Assembly: GCA_036381035.1 (NCBI GenBank)
Contig: DASVDQ010000021.1
Location: forward strand, 62,001-126,000
Source: Trueperaceae bacterium
GTDB lineage: Bacteria; Deinococcota; Deinococci; Deinococcales; Trueperaceae
DNA: 64,000 bases
Direction of reading: 5' to 3'
The position numbers were made by a program, and so were the translations under genes. The notes under the pieces were generated by a model that saw only the letters and a program-made list of their open reading frames with translations, did not search any database and was not told the DNA's origin. Positions 1 through 8,149 of this stretch are shown here, piece by piece. Each line of letters begins with the position of its first letter. The first letter of the stretch is position 1.

Positions 1-782
1 CCGGGGGCTTCGGGACCCGGCTCTCAGAAGAGACCACGGTGAAGCCCAAGCCCATGGTCGAGGTGGGGGGACGCCCCATCCTCTGGCACATCATGAAGAT
101 CTTCGAGGCCGGCGGCGTGGACGAGTTCGTGATCGCGCTCGGCTACAAGGGCGAGGTCATCAAGGACTACTTCCTGAACTTCTACGCCATCAACAACGAC
201 ATAACCGTCGACCTCGCGACCGGCGCGACGACGATCCACGACGGCAACCAGCCCGCCTGGAAGGTCCACCTCGTCGACACGGGCCTGCACACGATGACGG
301 GCGGGCGCCTCAAGCGCCTCGAGCGGTGGCTGACCCCCGGCGAGGCGTTCTTCTTCACCTACGGCGACGGCGTGGCCGACCTTGACGTGAGGAGGCTGGC
401 GGCGTTCCACCGTTCGCACGGGCGCCTCGCCACCGTCACCACGGTGCGGCCGCCGGCGCGCTTCGGGAACCTCACGTTCGAGGGCGACAGGGTCGAGAAC
501 TTCCACGAGAAGCCCGAGGAGGGCGAGGGCTGGATCAACGGCGGCTTCTTCGTCCTCGAGCCGCAGGCCATCGACTACATCGACGGCGACGCCAGCGTCT
601 GGGAGCGCGAGCCCGTCGACCGCCTCGTGCGCGACGGCCAGCTCATGGGCTACCGCCACTACGGATTCTGGTCGTGCATGGACACGCTCAAGGAGAAGCA
701 GATGCTCGAGGAGATGTGGTCCTCGGGCGCGGCGCCGTGGAAGGTGTGGGAGGCGACGCGGGAGCCCGTCACCGCTCCCTGA
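1..782 (+). CDS. rfbF: Glucose-1-phosphate cytidylyltransferase (5' partial)
   Basis: Transfers CMP from CTP to glucose-1-phosphate to make CDP-glucose, the precursor of CDP-deoxysugars in surface polysaccharides. The reading frame is open to the window edge; in the frame starting at base 3 it reads the nucleotidyltransferase signature GG-x-GTRL-SEET followed by KPKPMVEVGG, so only about the first 8 residues are missing. The GTG at 39 lies inside this signature and is not the true start. The conserved YGDGVAD metal-binding segment (around 360-380) and the WINGGFF-VLEP segment (530-560) match the family. It converges on the NYN gene with a shared hairpin between them. It may be the edge of a further sugar locus to the left. 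Confidence 0.93.
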   Translation, partial: GGFGTRLSEETTVKPKPMVEVGGRPILWHIMKIFEAGGVDEFVIALGYKGEVIKDYFLNFYAINNDITVDLATGATTIHDGNQPAWKVHLVDTGLHTMTGGRLKRLERWLTPGEAFFFTYGDGVADLDVRRLAAFHRSHGRLATVTTVRPPARFGNLTFEGDRVENFHEKPEEGEGWINGGFFVLEPQAIDYIDGDASVWEREPVDRLVRDGQLMGYRHYGFWSCMDTLKEKQMLEEMWSSGAAPWKVWEATREPVTAP

Positions 783-812
783 GGGGACGACCCCGCCGCC
801 CGGTCGTCCTCA
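780..812. terminator. Bidirectional hairpin between convergent genes
   Basis: Left arm TGAGG-(GG)-ACGACC (780-792) pairs with GGTCGTCCTCA (802-812), 11 bp with a two-base bulge and an 8-9 base loop. The TGA stop of the left gene (780-782) pairs with the complement of the TGA stop of the right gene (810-812), so both stop codons form the base of the stem. There is no clear T-tract. A shared bidirectional terminator is likely. Confidence 0.55.
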
Positions 813-1346
813 GCGGGGCGGCAGGAAGATGCGCTCGACCTGCGTGAGGTCGACGAACCGGTCGCAGGCGTCCTTCAGCTCCTGGCCGGCGAAGTCGCGG
901 AACGCCAGCACCTCGACGCGCGCCCCGCGCTCCTGGGCCAGCTCCACCAGCGGCGTGAAGTCGGCGTCGCCGGTCGCCAGCGCGACGACGTCGCAGCGCC
1001 CGAGGGACCTCACGACGTCGACGGCGATGCCGAGGTCCCAGTCGCCCTCGAGGACCTGCCTGTCGTCCTCACCCACCCGCACGCGCACCTTCAGCCGCCT
1101 CACGCGGTAGCCGAGGGCGGTGAGCTTGGCCACGAAGCCGTGGTTCGCGGTGTCGCCCTCGCGCTCGACGACGTAGGCCGTCGCCTGCGCCAGCCGACGA
1201 CCGCGCCCGGCGACCTCGAGGAGCCTGGCGTAGTCGACGGCGGCGCGGCTCAGGTCGCGGGCCGCGTAGAACAGGTTCTGGGTGTCGACGAAGAGGGCGA
1301 CGCGCTGCTCGCCCCACTCGAACGCGTCGGCCGGCTCGCCGCTCAC
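810..1346 (-). CDS. NYN domain (LabA/DUF88-like) protein
   Basis: A 178-residue protein of the NYN/PIN-like nuclease superfamily, whose members are metal-dependent RNases or nucleic-acid binders. The acidic positions expected of the fold are visible: FVDTQN with D21 near the N-terminus, the DWD segment around 102-104 with D110, and TGDADF with D127 and D129. The GTG start at 1346 lies 7 bases downstream of a TAGACT box on the same strand, which supports a leaderless start there. It ends tail to tail with the cytidylyltransferase gene. The target RNA and function in this organism are unknown. Confidence 0.85.
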   Translation of the reverse strand: MSGEPADAFEWGEQRVALFVDTQNLFYAARDLSRAAVDYARLLEVAGRGRRLAQATAYVVEREGDTANHGFVAKLTALGYRVRRLKVRVRVGEDDRQVLEGDWDLGIAVDVVRSLGRCDVVALATGDADFTPLVELAQERGARVEVLAFRDFAGQELKDACDRFVDLTQVERIFLPPR

Positions 1347-1353
1347 GGCGGCC

Positions 1354-1359
1354 AGTCTA
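1354..1359 (-). promoter_or_regulatory. -10 box, NYN gene (leaderless)
   Basis: TAGACT on the minus strand, 7 bases before the GTG start at 1346. Spacing puts the transcription start at or next to the start codon. Confidence 0.5.
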
Positions 1360-1430
1360 CCCGGCCCGTGGCGGGCCCCTGCCCGCGGGCCGGTCGCGGC
1401 GCACCGAGGCGGCGCCCGCCCCGACGGCGC

Positions 1431-1961
1431 CTAGCCGCCCGGGGGCGCCCCCGCCAGCCAGCGCGCCATGATCACGTTGTCCTCGAACTCGTCGCGTCCG
1501 GGCCGCAGGCGCACCTGCCCCCTCTCGCGCCCCTCGACTACGAACCCCTCGGACTCGTAGAGCGCGATCGCCGCGGCGTTCCCGGCGCGCACGTTGAGGC
1601 TGACCTTCAGCACGCCCACGCGCCGGCACCAGTCGTACGACCGCCGCATGAGGCTCCTGCCCACGCCGCGGCGGCGCTGCGCGGGCGCGACGGCCAGCGT
1701 GAGCACGGCCACGTGGCTGAGCCGCCAGGCCGCAGAGCGGTGCAGCTCCAGCCAGCCGGCCACCTCGCGGCCGCAGAGCGCGACGAGGTAGAGCGACTGC
1801 GTGGGGTCGTCGGCGGCGATGCGGGCGGCCAGCGACGAGGCGGGCGCCGGAGCGTCGCCGACGAAGTAGCTCTGCTCTGAGTAGATGACCTCGAGGAGCC
1901 TCGTCACGCCGGCCGCGTCCGCCGCGCGGGCGCTCCTCACCTCGAGACCGGCCGGGCCCAC
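1431..1961 (-). CDS. GNAT family N-acetyltransferase
   Basis: A 176-residue single-domain acetyltransferase. The acetyl-CoA pyrophosphate-binding motif QRRRGVG (about residues 95-101, the Q/RxxGxG/A signature) follows a beta strand, and the C-terminal ALYESEGF segment (about 133-140) is the usual GNAT motif B region. Length and order match RimI-like enzymes, but the substrate (a protein N-terminus or a small amine) cannot be read from sequence. The GTG start at 1961 follows a TATACT box by 6 bases. It is transcribed divergently from metK, and the promoters are only about 15 bases apart. Confidence 0.85.
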   Translation of the reverse strand: MGPAGLEVRSARAADAAGVTRLLEVIYSEQSYFVGDAPAPASSLAARIAADDPTQSLYLVALCGREVAGWLELHRSAAWRLSHVAVLTLAVAPAQRRRGVGRSLMRRSYDWCRRVGVLKVSLNVRAGNAAAIALYESEGFVVEGRERGQVRLRPGRDEFEDNVIMARWLAGAPPGG

Positions 1962-1967
1962 GCCGCG

Positions 1968-1973
1968 AGTATA
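1968..1973 (-). promoter_or_regulatory. -10 box, GNAT gene (leaderless)
   Basis: TATACT on the minus strand, 6 bases upstream of the GTG start at 1961. Confidence 0.5.
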
Positions 1974-1986
1974 GGCGCCGGCGTGC

Positions 1987-1995
1987 TGATATCCT
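1987..1995 (+). promoter_or_regulatory. Extended -10 promoter of metK
   Basis: TG-A-TATCCT, an extended -10 form (TGnTAnnnT). The same promoter and initially transcribed sequence recur before the transketolase gene at 63535. Confidence 0.5.
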
Positions 1996-2008
1996 TGCCG
2001 GGGCCGCG
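1990..2008 (+). repeat. 19-base promoter/leader repeat, copy 1 (metK)
   Basis: TATCCTTGCCGGGGCCGCG, identical to 63538-63556 upstream of the transketolase gene. Including the preceding CTGn the match is 22 of 23 bases. It covers the -10 box and the expected transcript 5' end. Confidence 0.8.
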
Positions 2009-2009
2009 T

Positions 2010-2031
2010 GCCGCCGGCCGGCGCCGGCGGC
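2010..2031 (+). promoter_or_regulatory. Hairpin in metK 5' leader
   Basis: Perfect 9-bp stem, GCCGCCGGC (2010-2018) with GCCGGCGGC (2023-2031), around a CGGC loop. It lies between the promoter and the GGAG ribosome binding site (2039-2042) of metK. It is too small and lacks the conserved elements of known SAM riboswitches. It may simply reflect GC-rich sequence. Confidence 0.35.
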
Positions 2032-2047
2032 CGCGCCCGGAGCCCAC

Positions 2048-3223
2048 ATGGCGAGACTGGTATCCGCTGAGTCGGTGACCGAGGGTCACCCAGACAAGCT
2101 CGCTGACCGCATCAGCGACTCCGTGCTCGACGCGATCCTAGCCCAGGACCCGAACGCCCGCGTGGCCGTGGAGACCCTGCTGACGAAGGGCCTGGCGCTC
2201 GTCGCCGGCGAGGTGACGACCACGGCCGACGTCGACGTCCAGGCGTGCGTGCGCGGCGCGGCGCGCGAGGTCGGCTACGTCGACTCGTCGTACGGCTTCG
2301 ACGCCGACCACTCGGCGGTGCTGATCGCGCTCTCGGAGCAGTCGCCCGACATCGCCCGGGGCGTCGACGCCGCCGTGGAGGCCGGGAGCGGCGACAGCCT
2401 CGACCTCATCGGCGCCGGCGACCAGGGCCTGATGTTCGGCTACGCGATCGACGAGACGCCGGAGCTCATGCCCCTGCCCATCACGCTGGCCCACCGCATG
2501 GCGCGGCGCCTCGCCGAGGTGCGCCGCAGCGGCGAGCTGCCCTACCTGCGGCCCGACGGCAAGACCCAGGTGACGCTCGTCTACGAGGACGGCGTGGCCA
2601 CGGCCCTCGACACCGTGGTCCTCTCGGCGCAGCACCACGACGGCATCGACCTCGTCGAGCTGCGCGAGGACCTCGTCGAGCGCGTGATCGAGGCCGTGCT
2701 GCCGCCCGGTCTCGACACCTCGCGCGCCAACTACCTCGTGAACCCCACGGGACGCTTCGTCGAGGGCGGGCCCGCCGCCGACGCCGGCCTCACCGGCCGC
2801 AAGATCATCGTCGACACCTACGGCGGCGCGGCGCCCCACGGCGGCGGGGCGTTCAGCGGCAAGGACCCGACGAAGGTCGACCGCTCGGGCAGCTACTACG
2901 CCCGCTACATCGCCAAGAACGTGGTCGCCGCCGGCCTCGCCGGCCGCTGCCAGGTGCAGCTCGCCTACGCGATCGGCGTGGCCAGGCCCGTGGGCATGTA
3001 CGTCGACACCTTCGGCACCGGCGCGGTGCCGGACGACAGGCTCGTCGAGGTCGTGAGGCGCTGCTTCGACGGGCGCCCCGCGGCGGTCATCGCCGAGCTC
3101 GACCTGCGCCGGCCCATCTACACGCCCACGAGCTCCTACGGTCACTTCGGCGACCCGTCCCTCCCCTGGGAGCGCACGGACAGGGTGGAGGCCCTGAGGG
3201 CGGCGGCGCGGGAGGTCGCGTGA
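2048..3223 (+). CDS. metK: S-adenosylmethionine synthetase
   Basis: Makes S-adenosylmethionine from ATP and methionine in the cytoplasm. At 391 residues it has the usual length and three-domain order. The N-terminal nucleotide/Mg motif is at residues 13-24 ([12 protein letters not shown], with H14, D16 and K17), the central GAGDQG is at 122-127, and the glycine-rich P-loop-like GGGAFSGKD with the following KVDRS is near residues 264-276. The ATG at 2048 has a GGAG site 5 bases upstream. Promoter and leader are shared with the transketolase gene. No known SAM riboswitch is visible. Confidence 0.97.
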   Translation: MARLVSAESVTEGHPDKLADRISDSVLDAILAQDPNARVAVETLLTKGLALVAGEVTTTADVDVQACVRGAAREVGYVDSSYGFDADHSAVLIALSEQSPDIARGVDAAVEAGSGDSLDLIGAGDQGLMFGYAIDETPELMPLPITLAHRMARRLAEVRRSGELPYLRPDGKTQVTLVYEDGVATALDTVVLSAQHHDGIDLVELREDLVERVIEAVLPPGLDTSRANYLVNPTGRFVEGGPAADAGLTGRKIIVDTYGGAAPHGGGAFSGKDPTKVDRSGSYYARYIAKNVVAAGLAGRCQVQLAYAIGVARPVGMYVDTFGTGAVPDDRLVEVVRRCFDGRPAAVIAELDLRRPIYTPTSSYGHFGDPSLPWERTDRVEALRAAAREVA

Positions 3224-3279
3224 GCAGAAGAGTTCGCTCAGGACGGGCTTCCTGGGTTCTAGAGGGCGGACGCTTCGGT

Positions 3280-3285
3280 TAGACT
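3280..3285 (+). promoter_or_regulatory. -10 box, hemC-like gene (leaderless)
   Basis: TAGACT, 6 bases before the ATG at 3292. The following bases CTTGGCC resemble the CTTGCC discriminator seen at metK, the transketolase gene and 26108. Confidence 0.5.
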
Positions 3286-3291
3286 TGGCCC

Positions 3292-4131
3292 ATGGCGAGA
3301 ATCGTGTTGGGCAACAGGGAGGGGACCCTGGCCGTGCGCCACGGACGCGGCGTCATGGAGGCGCTGAGCGAGGAGTGGCCCGACCTCCACGTCTCGGTCC
3401 GCACGCTCCAGGGCGGCGAGGGCTCCTCGCCGCTCCTCGACGCCCTCGCCAAGGGCAACATCGACGTCGCCGTCGTGCAGCTCGACACGCTCCCGCCGCA
3501 CCTGCCGGACGAGCTGACCCTCGCCGCCGTCTGCCGCCGGCCTGAGGCCCGCAGCGCGCTCGTCGCCAAGGGCTCGAGCTCGCTGGACAAGCTGCCCCAG
3601 GGCGCCGTCGTCGGCGTGTTCTCGGCGCGCGACGAGGCCTTCCTCAGGGCCGCCAGGCCGGGCGTGCAGACGCGGCTGCTGGCGGGCACGCCGGAGCAGC
3701 GCCTCGCGCTGGTGGCCTCGGGCGAGCTCGCCGCGATCGTCATGCCGGCCGCGGCGCTCATCGCGCTCGACCTGCGCGACCACCTGAGCGCGCTGCTCGA
3801 CGTCGAGGCGTTCACGCCCGCCCCCGGCCAGGGGGCCGTGGGTCTCGTCGTGAGGGCCGACGACGACCTCGCCTTCGAGTCCATCTACCCGCTGCAGCAC
3901 CGCCCCAGCTTCGACCGCGTGCGCGCCGAGCGCGCGTTCGCCGCCGCCGTGGGCGAGCTGCCCGTCGGGGCGTCCGCCACGGTGACGGACGACGGCGACC
4001 TCACGCTGGTGGGGGCCGTCGTCAAGGACGACACCACGCTGCAGGCCAGCGTGAGCGGCGAGGCCCGCGAGGCCGACGAGCTCGGCCGCGAGCTGGCCTC
4101 CGACGTCATGGAGCGCCTGGCCAGGATCTGA
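3292..4131 (+). CDS. HemC-like protein lacking catalytic residues
   Basis: A 279-residue protein with the fold signature of porphobilinogen deaminase (hydroxymethylbilane synthase): an N-terminal GNREGTLA segment, APGQGAVG (about 177-184), and the ERA helix leading into the C-terminal domain. The residues needed for catalysis are missing. The HSLKDVP motif carrying the catalytic Asp is VQLDTLP (62-68), the double-Arg SSLRR segment is FSARDE (110-115), and the Cys that holds the dipyrromethane cofactor (GGCQVP in the family) is replaced in AVGELPVGAS (219-228). It is also shorter than active enzymes (about 310). I read it as a diverged, probably non-enzymatic paralogue; a regulatory or binding role is speculation. 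The start is set by the leaderless TAGACT box. Confidence 0.75.
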   Translation: MARIVLGNREGTLAVRHGRGVMEALSEEWPDLHVSVRTLQGGEGSSPLLDALAKGNIDVAVVQLDTLPPHLPDELTLAAVCRRPEARSALVAKGSSSLDKLPQGAVVGVFSARDEAFLRAARPGVQTRLLAGTPEQRLALVASGELAAIVMPAAALIALDLRDHLSALLDVEAFTPAPGQGAVGLVVRADDDLAFESIYPLQHRPSFDRVRAERAFAAAVGELPVGASATVTDDGDLTLVGAVVKDDTTLQASVSGEAREADELGRELASDVMERLARI

Positions 4132-4228
4132 CGCTCGCGGCGCCGACCGGCCGCACCTCGCCGCGCGACGCGGCCCTCGGCCGGACCAGGGGCGCCCTGA
4201 GCCCCCCGTGACCCGTAGCCACGGCGCC

Positions 4229-6286
4229 TCAGCCGACGGCGCGCTCGGTGGCCTCGGACGCGCGGGCGGCCAGCACCCTCTCGGCCACCTGGTGCGGCAC
4301 GGCCTCGTACCTGTCGAACTTCAGCGAGAAGGCGCCGCGCCCGCCGGTCATCGAGCGCAGGTCGGCGGAGTAGCTCTGCAGCTCCGACATGGGCACGTGC
4401 GCGCTGACGACGCTCACCGAGCCCTCGGCGTCCATGCCGAGGATCCTCGCCCGGCGGGTGTTGAGGTCGGAGATCACGTCGCCGGTGAAGCGGTCGGGGA
4501 CGCGGACCTTCACCAGCATCAGCGGCTCGAGGAGCTGCGGCGACGCCTTGGCCATCGCCTCCTTGAACGCCTGGGCGGCCGCCGTCTGGAAGGCGACGTC
4601 CTTCGAGTCCACGGGGTGGTCCTTGCCGTCGTAGACGACGACCTTCACGTCCTGCACCGGGAAGCCCCCCAGCGCCCCCGAGGACATGCCCGCGCGCACG
4701 CCCTTCTCGCAGCTCGACTGGAACTGCGTGGGGATCGCGCCGCCCACGACGGCCCACTCGAACTCGAAGCCCGCGCCGCGCGGCAGCGGCTCCACGCGCA
4801 GCGCCACCTCGGCGAACTGCCCGGCGCCGCCGGTCTGCTTCTTGTGCCGGTAGCGGGCGTCGCCGGTGCCCGCGATCGTCTCGCGGTAAGCGACGAGCGG
4901 CGTGCGGGTCTCGACGTCGACGCCGTAGCGCTCCTTCAGGACCTGGGCGGCGATCTCGAGGTGCACGTGCCCCATGCCCCACAGCACCGTCTCCCTGGTG
5001 TCGGCGTTGCGCTCGAGGCGCAGGCCGGGGTCGGCGTCGAGGAGCCGGTGCAGGGCGTCGCCCAGCTTGTCCTCGTCGCCGCGGCTCTTCGGGTAGAGGG
5101 CCAACGCCATCACGGGCTCGGGCATGCGGATCTGCGAGAGCACGAGGTCCACGCCCGGCACGGCCAGGGTGTCGCCGGTGGCGACGACGTCGGCCTTGTT
5201 CAGGGCGCCGATCATCCCCGCCGTCAGCTCCTTGACCTCCTTGAGGTCCTTGCCCTCCGGCACGTAGAGGTGGGCGGTCTTCACCTCCTCGCCCTTCGTC
5301 GTGTCGACGACGGCGTCGCCGGCCTTGAGCGAGCCGCCCAGCACGCGCATCAGCGAGACCTTGCCCATGTACGGGTCGATCACGGTCTTGAACACGCGGG
5401 CCGTGAACGGGGCGTCGGGGCCGAGCTTGGGCGGCTCGCCCCTGTCGACCCGCAGCGGCTTGTGGTCCTCGACCTGCCGCACGCCCTCGAGCATGAAGTC
5501 GAGCAGGAGGCTGACGCCCATGACCTTCGTCGCCGACGTGAGCAGCACCGGCGTGAGCTCGTTGCGGCGCACCGCGGAGTCGAAGGCCCGCTTCAGCTCG
5601 TCGTCGCCGATGTCGGCGTCCTCGAGGTACTTCATCATGAGGTCGTCGTCCGTCTCGACGATCGCCTCCACGAGCCTGTCGCGGTACTCCTGCGCCAGCC
5701 CCGCCACCTCGTCCGGCATGGGGACCGGCCGCGGCTCGCCGTCGTCCCACTGGTAGGCCTGCATGCCGAGGAGGTCGACGATGCCGCGGAACGACTCGGC
5801 CTGGCCGATGGGCACCTGGATCGCCGCGAGGTTGCCCGCCAGCGTCGACTCGATCTCGGCCATCGTGCGGAAGAAGTCCGCGTTCTCGCGGTCCATCTTG
5901 TTGACGACGACCATGGTCGAGAGCTCGCGCTCGAGGCTCGAGTTCCACACGCGCTCGGTGCCGACGGCGACGCCGGAGACGGCCGACACGACGATCATCG
6001 CCGAGTCGGCGGCGGCCATCGCCCCGCGGATCTCGCTGACGAAGTCGGCGTAGCCGGGCGTGTCGATGACGTTGAAGCGCTGACCCTTCCAGGTGAGCGG
6101 GTGGACCGTGGCGTAGATCGAGATCTTGCGGCGCTTCTCCTCCGGCGTGTAGTCGGACGCGGTCGTGCCGTCCTCGACCGAGCCGAGCGTGGGGATGGCC
6201 CCAGCGCGGTAGAGGAGGGCCTCGACCAGAGACGTCTTGCCGGCGCCGCTGTGAGATAGGACCGCGACGTTGCGGATGTCTGACAT
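4229..6286 (-). CDS. Elongation factor G-like GTPase (EF-G-2 type)
   Basis: A 685-residue translational GTPase of the EF-G family. G1 SHSGAGKT is at residues 11-18, the switch II DTPGYADF near 75 and the NKMD base-recognition motif near 130. EF-G domains II to V follow. The Ser-rich G1 motif and slightly short length are those of the EF-G-2/EF-G-like branch found beside the canonical EF-G in Thermus and relatives; members bind ribosomes with GTP but are not the main translocase. It stands alone, away from the str operon where true fusA normally lies. The ATG at 6286 has a GGAG site on the minus strand. Confidence 0.9.
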   Translation of the reverse strand: MSDIRNVAVLSHSGAGKTSLVEALLYRAGAIPTLGSVEDGTTASDYTPEEKRRKISIYATVHPLTWKGQRFNVIDTPGYADFVSEIRGAMAAADSAMIVVSAVSGVAVGTERVWNSSLERELSTMVVVNKMDRENADFFRTMAEIESTLAGNLAAIQVPIGQAESFRGIVDLLGMQAYQWDDGEPRPVPMPDEVAGLAQEYRDRLVEAIVETDDDLMMKYLEDADIGDDELKRAFDSAVRRNELTPVLLTSATKVMGVSLLLDFMLEGVRQVEDHKPLRVDRGEPPKLGPDAPFTARVFKTVIDPYMGKVSLMRVLGGSLKAGDAVVDTTKGEEVKTAHLYVPEGKDLKEVKELTAGMIGALNKADVVATGDTLAVPGVDLVLSQIRMPEPVMALALYPKSRGDEDKLGDALHRLLDADPGLRLERNADTRETVLWGMGHVHLEIAAQVLKERYGVDVETRTPLVAYRETIAGTGDARYRHKKQTGGAGQFAEVALRVEPLPRGAGFEFEWAVVGGAIPTQFQSSCEKGVRAGMSSGALGGFPVQDVKVVVYDGKDHPVDSKDVAFQTAAAQAFKEAMAKASPQLLEPLMLVKVRVPDRFTGDVISDLNTRRARILGMDAEGSVSVVSAHVPMSELQSYSADLRSMTGGRGAFSLKFDRYEAVPHQVAERVLAARASEATERAVG

Positions 6287-6386
6287 CTCGGCTCCAATCC
6301 TCGGGCGAGGCCTGAGTTCCGTGACGTGCCCGCTCCCACCGGGCGGACGCGCTTGGCTGGAAGTGGGGCCATGGTAGCAGAGGCGC

Positions 6387-6392
6387 TAGAGT
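6387..6392 (+). promoter_or_regulatory. -10 box, CYTH gene (leaderless)
   Basis: TAGAGT, 6 bases upstream of the GTG at 6399. Confidence 0.45.
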
Positions 6393-6398
6393 CCGGAT

Positions 6399-7028
6399 GT
6401 GGACGTGGAGCGCGAGCTGAAGTACTCGACGACCGACGAGCACGTGCCGAGCCACGCCGAGCTGGCCGCGGCGACGCGGGACAGCGGGCTCGAGCTCGGC
6501 TCGCCGACGGTGGAGCGCTACGTCGACGTCTACTACGACACGCCGCGGGGCGAGCTGCGCGCCGCCGGCGCGGCGCTGCGGCGCCGGCACCGGCCCAGCG
6601 TGACCCTCGCGACGCTGAAGGGCGCGGCGACGCGCGACGGCGAGCTGCACGCCCGCCCCGAGCTCGAGGTGCCCATGGCGGGCGACGGCTGGCCCGGCGA
6701 GGTGCTGGCCGCCCTGCCCGCGTCCGCCGACCCCGAGGCGCTCGCGCCCGTGGCCGAGCTGTGGGTCGAGCGCGTGCGGCTCGTGGCCAGCGACGCGCGC
6801 GGGCCCGTGGCCGAGCTGGCCTTCGACGCCGTCGAGTGCCGCGCGCCCGGCCGGGAGGACGCCGCGGTGCGGTTCAACGAGGTCGAGGTCGAGGCGCTGG
6901 CCGAGGGCGACGACGCCGTCGGCCGCATGCGCGCGCTGGCCGACGCCGTGGGCACGATCGTGCCGCTCACGCCGTCGAGCGCCTCGAAGCTGGAGCGCGC
7001 GCTGGCCCTGCTGGCCGCTTTCGGCTAG
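6399..7028 (+). CDS. CYTH domain protein
   Basis: A 209-residue protein of the CYTH superfamily (adenylate cyclase class IV / thiamine triphosphatase / triphosphate tunnel fold), which binds polyphosphate-containing substrates with divalent metal. The N-terminal ExExK-type signature is present as VERELKY (residues 3-9). Basic residues later in the chain (RRRH near 62-66, K near 75) and paired acidic strands (ELEVP; FNEVEVE near 165) fit the tunnel. The C-terminal SSASKLERAL is typical of the family. Substrate is unknown; inorganic triphosphate is the usual one for stand-alone bacterial members. A CHAD domain is absent. Confidence 0.85.
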   Translation: MDVERELKYSTTDEHVPSHAELAAATRDSGLELGSPTVERYVDVYYDTPRGELRAAGAALRRRHRPSVTLATLKGAATRDGELHARPELEVPMAGDGWPGEVLAALPASADPEALAPVAELWVERVRLVASDARGPVAELAFDAVECRAPGREDAAVRFNEVEVEALAEGDDAVGRMRALADAVGTIVPLTPSSASKLERALALLAAFG

Positions 7029-7154
7029 GGCGCGGCTCTCGTCAACTGCGGCCTCCCGTCGGGCCCGAGGGCGCGCCCCGTCGCACGGCCCTCCGGTCGC
7101 CGGTCGGGTCCGCGGGCGGTCGCCGCTCGCCCCGGTCGCGGGCCGATGGGGCCC

Positions 7155-7910
7155 TCAACGCGCCAGGTAGCCGCCGTCCACCGGGAAGTACGCGCCGTGC
7201 ACGAACGACGCCTCGTCGCTCGCCAGGAACACCGCCAGCGACGCCACCTCCTCGGGCTCGCCCAGCCTGCCGATCGGGTGCAGCGACACCAGCATGTCGT
7301 GCGCGGCCTTGTCGTCCTCTAGCGCCGCGATGAGCGGGGTGCGGATGAACGCCGGGCCTATCGCGTTCACGCGCACGCCCTTGGACGCGTACTCGAGCGC
7401 GGCCGACTTCGTCAGGCCCAGGACGCCGTGCTTGGCGGCGACGTAGCCCGCCGACGTCGCCCAGCCGACCGCCCCGAGGATCGACGCCATGTTGACGATC
7501 GCGCCGCCGCCGGCCGCCAGCATCGCGGGGATCTCGTGCTTCATCGCGTAGAACACGCTGGAGAGGTTGACGGCGATGATCTTCTGCCAGCCCTCGACGC
7601 TGTAGTCGGCGACGGGGTTGACCTCGCCGCCGATGCCGGCGTTGTTGCAGGCGACGTGCAGCGCCCCGAAGCGCTCGACGGTCTCGCGCACCATGCGCTC
7701 GTTGTCCTCGGGCCGCGACACGTCGGCCCGCACGAAGACCGCCTCGCCGCCGGCGGCCGTCACGGACGCCACGGTCTCGCGCCCGCTCTCCTCCGTGAGG
7801 TCGACGACGGCGACCTTGGCGCCCTCCCTGGCGTAGGCCTCCACCACGGCCCGACCGATGCCAGACGCGCCGCCGGTGACCAGCGCGACCTTGCCCTCCA
7901 GGCGTGCCAT
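7155..7910 (-). CDS. Short-chain dehydrogenase/reductase (SDR)
   Basis: A 251-residue classical SDR oxidoreductase. Nucleotide-binding TGGASGIG is at residues 12-19, NNAG at 89-92, and the catalytic Ser-Tyr-Lys are S143, Y156 and K160 (YVAAK). Asp at position 37 at the end of beta-2 favours NAD over NADP. The start is the ATG at 7910, not the upstream ATG of the longer frame, because AAGGAG lies 6 bases before it and the extra residues are not SDR-like. The substrate is not predictable; glucose/3-oxoacyl-ACP-type reductases are the closest look. It is transcribed divergently from glyA. Confidence 0.9.
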   Translation of the reverse strand: MARLEGKVALVTGGASGIGRAVVEAYAREGAKVAVVDLTEESGRETVASVTAAGGEAVFVRADVSRPEDNERMVRETVERFGALHVACNNAGIGGEVNPVADYSVEGWQKIIAVNLSSVFYAMKHEIPAMLAAGGGAIVNMASILGAVGWATSAGYVAAKHGVLGLTKSAALEYASKGVRVNAIGPAFIRTPLIAALEDDKAAHDMLVSLHPIGRLGEPEEVASLAVFLASDEASFVHGAYFPVDGGYLAR

Positions 7911-8136
7911 AGATAGCTCCTTCCCCGCCGCCCTACGCGACCAGCGGCGGCTGCGCGACGCCCGAGTATGGGCCCGCGCCCTCACCCTGCCACCGCGGCG
8001 CGCGACGCCCCAGGAGCGGATGTCCCGGCGCCGGAGAGGCGCGGCGGCGGTCCTCCGCGGCGGCCGCAGCGACCGACGTCCCGCGCGGTGCCGCGCCGCG
8101 CGTCACGACGGGAGCGGGCGTGCCGGAGGGCCGACT

Positions 8137-8142
8137 TATACT
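8137..8142 (+). promoter_or_regulatory. -10 box, glyA (leaderless)
   Basis: TATACT, 7 bases before the ATG at 8150. It decides the start codon over the in-frame upstream ATG/GTG candidates. Confidence 0.55.
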
Positions 8143-8149
8143 CGTCGCC

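Noticed and set aside
1990-2047. SAM riboswitch upstream of metK
   Set aside because: The leader is under 60 bases and holds only one simple hairpin; none of the conserved SAM riboswitch elements is present.
8120-8149. Upstream start for glyA giving 10 extra residues
   Set aside because: The TATACT promoter box (8137-8142) lies within that extension and the residues are not conserved in serine hydroxymethyltransferase.
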